Origin: JAJVID01 sp963743425 | Lineage (GTDB): Bacteria > Acidobacteriota > Blastocatellia > RBC074 | Direction of reading: 5' to 3' | Assembly: GCA_963743425.1 (NCBI GenBank) | Contig: CAVUPU010000001.1 | Coordinates: 434,001-498,000, forward strand | Length of the DNA: 64,000 bases | Part shown: positions 60,289-64,000 of the stretch, piece by piece | Position numbering within the stretch: the stretch's first letter is position 1 | Layout of the letters: every line of letters begins with the position of its first letter | The notes under the pieces: model-generated | The model's database searches: none | What the model was told of the DNA's origin: nothing | What the model saw: the letters and a program-made list of their open reading frames with translations, nothing else | Made by a program: the position numbers and the translations under genes

Positions 60289-62739
60289 TCAGCTTGCCGC
60301 GACGCTCTCTTCAGGCGTCTGTATTTGAACCGCCCGCTTCGCATTGTTTTCGACCGGGCGGCCTTCGATGATCGGGTAAGACCATTTGCGCAGGGCCGGG
60401 ATGTGAACGTTGATCCAGTAATCCCACCAGTCAATATAGCTCGCGTCGTAACCGAAGGCTGCGCGCTCTTCTTCCGGCAAGCGCGGCTGAAAGCATCTCG
60501 ACGTTCCGCGCCTCGAAGACATATTCGTTGTGCAGGATGAACGGCTCGTAAAGCTCGATGATCTTTTCTACGCGATCCAGGTCGCGCTCTCTGCGGACGA
60601 GCGGCGAACGCATCATCGGCAGCGGCGAGAGGATGCGCTGCAGAGCCTGGACTATCTGTTTCTGCGCCGGCGCCGAGAGCTTCTGGTATCGCTCCTTCGA
60701 GACGGGGATCGTGTCGAAGTAGGCGAGCAGCCGCTGGTTGAAATCGTCCTGCGCGCGGTAATGCTTGCGGTGGGCCAGTCCGGTCAATTCGATGGTGCGG
60801 CGCATGTCGCAGGGATTGGTCGCGGAGGTCGCCAATTGATAGATCGGCTCGTGGCGGCGTTCGATCAGAGCCGCCGCGATCAGCGCCATCCCGCGGCAGA
60901 CCAGGTCTACCGGAATGATGTCGAGGCACTTTTTGCCGTTCGTCGGCATCTGGCGGAAGAAGGTGCCGAGCAGGTAGGAGATCGGCGCCGAGGTGTTGAC
61001 GCCTTCGTTCCAGCCCTCGAATGGATCGTGCGTGGAGGTCTCGACGATCGACGGACGCACGACGGCGATGGGCAAGTCGGCGCCGTGTTTGGCGATCAGC
61101 GATTCGGCGAGACTCTTGGTGAACGTGTAGGTGTTGGGCCAGCCGAATTCGCGCGCGCGGCGCATTCCGGCCTCGATCAGCTCGTCGCGCGTCCATCGCT
61201 GGCGCTGTTTGCGAATCTGCGCTTCGATTTCCGCATTACCGAGCTTCTTGTTCTGTCGGCGCCTTTTGCTCAAGACCTGTTGGCGAAGCCGTTCGGCGAT
61301 CTCCGGGCTTTCGGCTCGCGACTCGATCTCTCTGGCGAGCTGTCGCAGCGATTCGTATTCGGTCTCGGCGTCGAAATCGGCGAGGCCTTTCGGCGTGTAA
61401 TTGGGCGTGATCGCTTCGGCGATGCGTCCGTCGCGGAAACCCGACTACGTAACAGGTCGAAAGGTGCAGCAGCGCCGCGTGGTCGCAGCTGGCGCAGGAA
61501 ATCGATCAGGTGAAGCGTGCCGTCAATGTTGATTGACAGCGCCTGGCGCAGATCGGGGTTGAAATCGGTCAGGCCGGAGCTGTTGATCACCAGGTCGAGA
61601 TCGGATTTCATCCGCTCGAACGTCGCGGGTTCGATCCCAAGGCCCGGCTGCGTGACGTCGCCTTCGATAACTTCGGTCTTTTCGGTCAGGAAGGCGCCGA
61701 AATCGTCGCCATACCGGATATGCAGATTTTCAAAGAGCGGCGATTCGGCGACAATCTTCTCGAATCGGCGCTGGGCCGTCGTCGAGCGCTGGCGGCGTAT
61801 GAGCAGATAGACTTTGGCGACCTCCGGAACCTCTTCGAGGATTTTCGCCAGCCAGACTTTGCCGATGAATCCCGTGAATCCGATGAGCAGGATGTGTTTG
61901 CCCGCGAGCGACTCTCGCACGGAGAGTCTTTCGATCTGTTTGCGCGGCTCGAAGATTACCGTTGGCGTGTTGAGTGCGACGACCTGACGTTTGGCGGGGA
62001 TCACCGCGTTGTCGAGCATCTCTCTGTGATTGGAGAAGCCCAGATTGCGCGCGAGCCTTTTGGGCGTGACGCGCCCGTCGGGCTTTCCGCCGATGATCCG
62101 CGCCAGCGCCTGTCTTGGCCGGATCACGGGCGAGAGCAGACGGCCTGTGGCCAGGCCGTCGCGGAATTCGAGGCGGTTGGCGATCAGGCGCTCGACTCCG
62201 AGATGCTGCGCCAGAGGCCGCATAACGTGGTCGAGTCCCTGACTGACCAGCGCGATGTGGGCGCCGCGCGCCTGCGCCTCTTTCAATTTCGCCACGCCAT
62301 TAGGCTTCAACTTCGGCTTGAGGACGTAATTGAAATACTCTTCGCCGAGAAGGTCCAAACGGTCGCGACTTACGCCGCACAGCAATGTGTGCAGCGCGCG
62401 CGTGGCGAAGATGCGGTCGAACGCGTAGAGCAGGGGACGGATCAGGGCCAGCAATGCGACGCCGCCGCGCCGCATCCATCGCTCGGAGAAGCTCTGCGCG
62501 TTCCAGGTGAAGAACGCCACGGGGCGAACCGCCCCCAGATTGAGCAGACTGCCTTCGACGCGCCAGAAAGTCGCGTTGGATGTATGAGGGGACGGCGTCA
62601 AATCGGACTTCCGAGCGGTCGTCGATGTCTGCGACCCAGTCTTTATATTGCTTTCGACTGCGCTCACTACTGAATTCTCAGGCCTTCGTAATTTATTGAC
62701 TTCTTGTTCGGCGGGACAACGCTTTTCGCTCAATCCCAT
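60289..62739 (-). CDS. HAD-like/fatty acyl reductase fusion, frameshifted
   Basis: About 815 residues once frames are joined. Residues about 50-230 form a HAD-IB-like domain (FWRVEGSLLNLGAVRPVAFF, LVSQGLDHVMRPLAQHLGVE, NRLEFRDGLATGRLLSPVI). The position of the catalytic DxD motif reads RVEGS, so the phosphatase nucleophile is missing. The rest is a fatty acyl-CoA reductase: HILLIGFTGFIGKVWLAKIL, VIEGDVTQPGLGIEP, VINSSGLTDFNPDLRQAL, NTYTFTKSLAESLI (Y-x3-K), VVRPSIVETSTHDPFEGW, and a C-terminal sterile-type domain ending SYIDWWDYWINVHIPALRKW. Frame breaks lie near 61440, 61270 and 60500. It should reduce long acyl-CoA/ACP to alcohol. Confidence 0.83.
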
Positions 62740-63237
62740 AATAAATTAAACTACAAAACTTGGGGACATCTGTGTCTCTGTGGCGATTCATTTGTACTCA
62801 TGTCGCTTGGTTTGATTTAAAAGCGTCAAAGTCCAGACTACGATGACGCATGAAACCCGAAATCCCTGCGGTAGTCAAACTTTCAAGTCGGGCGCCTGAT
62901 GAAATTAAGGCCCGCCCTTTGTTGCGCCTGTCAACCTGTGCGTTTATAATCCGCCCACCTTGTAGCGGGATTTCACGGTCAAAGAACGATTTTCAATTGA
63001 GATGGCTGATCGCCCTCAAGCTCGGAGGTTTACCTAATGCTGATCCGTCTTCGTACTGTGTTTTCTATCCTGTACACGACAATGTTGAACAGTAAATATA
63101 GCTATATCGCCGATTCCAGAAATTTCGTAATTAAACCGCAATTCGACTATACTGGCGATTTCGTTAACGGATTGGTTAGGATAAAGTCTATCGGTCATTC
63201 GCATTTAACTGGGTGGTTTATTTAATAGGAGTGTTTG
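62740..63237 (+). promoter_or_regulatory. Intergenic region before the hydrogenase genes
   Basis: 498 bp between divergent genes with no supportable gene; short open frames here match nothing. The right half (about 63050-63235) is A/T-rich (TAAATATAGCTATATCG), as expected for a promoter of the hydrogenase operon. AATAGGAG just before the ATG is the ribosome site. No operator is obvious. Confidence 0.4.
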
Positions 63238-64000
63238 ATGTTGAGCGAAGTATCCTCGCTCGAAGCGGTGCACCTGGTCTGGTTGAGCGGAGCTGGTTGT
63301 AATGGTTGCACGATGGCGATGTTGGGGTCGTCGGAGCCTGGCATCGAGGATCTGATTATGGGCAATGTGCCCGACGCGCCGCGCGTCATACTGGTGCATC
63401 CCGACCTGGCGATGGAGAGCGGGGACGCTTTCCTCGCGAACCTGGAACAGGCCGCGCAAGGGAGGCTTTCTCCTTTCGTGCTCGTGCTCGAAGGCGCCAT
63501 AGCCGACGAGTCGCTTGCCGGAGGTGGGAGTTTTTCGCGGTTAGGGACGTCCGCTGATGGCCGGCCGGTGACCATCGCCAAATGGGTTGACAGGTTGGCT
63601 CCGAAAGCCGAAGCTGTAATAGCGATTGGAAGTTGCGCAAGCTGGGGAGGCGTTCCTGCGGCGAACGGCAATCCGATGGGCGCGAAGGGTCTGGAGGATT
63701 ATCTGGGCCGCGATTTCAGGAGCCGCGGCGGTTCTGATGGTTCCGCCGATTCTGCCGATTCTGCCAATTCTGCCAATTCTGCCAATTCTGCCAATTCTGC
63801 CAATTCTGCCAATTCTGCCAATTCTGCCAATTCTGCCAATTCTGCCAATTCTGCCAATTCTGTTGGATTGCCGGTGATCAACGTGCCGGGATGCGCTCCG
63901 ACTGGCGAAGGTTTTATTGAGACGCTCATCTACGTCTTCCTCCATCTGGCTCGACTCGTGCCACTTGACCTGGATGAGCAACGCCGTCCTTGTTGGCTCT
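63238..64000 (+). CDS. [NiFe] hydrogenase small subunit, group 1h-like (partial)
   Basis: 254 residues before the window ends. Cluster ligands of the small subunit are present: C21 and C24 (SGAGCNGCTMAML), C133 (AIGSCASWGGVP) and C219 (NVPGCAPTGEGFIETLIY). There is no Tat leader, and the protein starts directly with the catalytic domain, as in the high-affinity group 1h (actinobacterial-type) enzymes. Group 1h hydrogenases oxidise atmospheric H2 during starvation and are known in Blastocatellia. Residues about 165-208 are an inserted repeat (SAD, SAD, then eleven SAN units) between RDFRSR and VGLPVINVPGC. The large subunit is expected beyond the window. Confidence 0.9.
   Translation, partial: MLSEVSSLEAVHLVWLSGAGCNGCTMAMLGSSEPGIEDLIMGNVPDAPRVILVHPDLAMESGDAFLANLEQAAQGRLSPFVLVLEGAIADESLAGGGSFSRLGTSADGRPVTIAKWVDRLAPKAEAVIAIGSCASWGGVPAANGNPMGAKGLEDYLGRDFRSRGGSDGSADSADSANSANSANSANSANSANSANSANSANSANSANSVGLPVINVPGCAPTGEGFIETLIYVFLHLARLVPLDLDEQRRPCWL
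63733..63866 (+). repeat. In-frame 9-bp minisatellite (TCTGCCAAT) in the hydrogenase gene
   Basis: Eleven exact TCTGCCAAT units run from 63760 to 63858, preceded by degenerate units (TCTGCCGAT, TCCGCCGAT) and followed by TCTGTT. As nine is a multiple of three, unit gain or loss keeps the frame. The tract encodes Ser-Ala-Asn repeats. Confidence 0.95.

Noticed and set aside
62850..63225. Two short plus-strand frames before the hydrogenase gene
   Set aside because: No ribosome site, no recognisable domain and A/T-rich regulatory-like composition.
63541..63981. Minus-strand frame rich in IGRIGRIGR and a plus-strand frame rich in ILPILP
   Set aside because: Both are other-frame readings of the TCTGCCAAT minisatellite; the real frame is the hydrogenase small subunit.

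Overview
The window looks like part of a chromosome of an Acidobacteriota bacterium, most likely class Blastocatellia (subdivision 4). This is an inference from gene content: a large carboxypeptidase-regulatory/TonB-dependent receptor, a TonB-ExbB-ExbD-ExbD-TPR operon, a BlaI/M56 pair, a group 1h-like [NiFe] hydrogenase and a cluster of fatty acyl reductases and acyl ligases. Coding DNA is GC-rich, and intergenic DNA is unusually full of palindromes and short inverted-repeat elements. Many genes, including housekeeping secD, carry single-base frameshifts although the corrected protein is full length, so a raw or long-read assembly with residual indels is suspected. Frameshifted genes are therefore not assumed dead.

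Region 1 (1-14679) is a type I-G (formerly I-U) CRISPR-Cas locus: the tail of an upstream gene (cas3 expected), a hairpin, csx17, csb1, csb2, an IS200/IS605-like insertion, a cas4-cas1 fusion, cas2, and an array of about 92 repeats of 36 bp. The array has two blocks (7788-11206 and 11396-14679) joined by a decayed junction. The first 38 spacers next to cas2 have a striking composition: adjacent identical bases are almost absent (about 4% of steps by hand count). This is the strongest unexplained signal in the window.

Region 2 (14680-28360) holds a Tat-exported six-hairpin glycosidase-like gene, a TonB-dependent receptor, a repeat-rich secreted protein, der, lepB (with a Ser where the catalytic Lys is expected), tgt, yajC, secD and secF (with a long insertion). 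Region 3 (28361-37300) holds tonB-exbB-exbD-exbD-TPR lipoprotein, an RNase P RNA gene whose helices are enlarged by palindromic inserts, a TPR protein, two small envelope genes and an ABC exporter. Region 4 (37316-40230) is a lower-GC stretch with a large secreted protein, an XRE regulator and tRNA-Thr(CGT).

Region 5 (40322-62739) is lipid-rich: an acyl ligase-ACP-PlsC fusion, the methionine-salvage genes mtnB-mtnD-mtnC, a BlaI/M56 pair whose protease is fused to an efflux-adaptor-like domain, PlsC, a diacylglycerol kinase-like protein, then an operon of long-chain acyl-CoA ligase, enoyl-CoA hydratase, KAS III, ACP and acyl ligase. It continues with a polysaccharide pyruvyl transferase-like gene, a relic zone (toxin-antitoxin, duplicated gene start, MT-A70 methylase), a thioester-reductase-like SDR and a HAD-like/fatty acyl reductase fusion. 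Together these could activate, elongate, carry, reduce and esterify long acyl chains, as needed for ether lipids or wax-like lipids. Region 6 (63238-64000) is the start of a [NiFe] hydrogenase small subunit carrying an in-frame 9-bp minisatellite.
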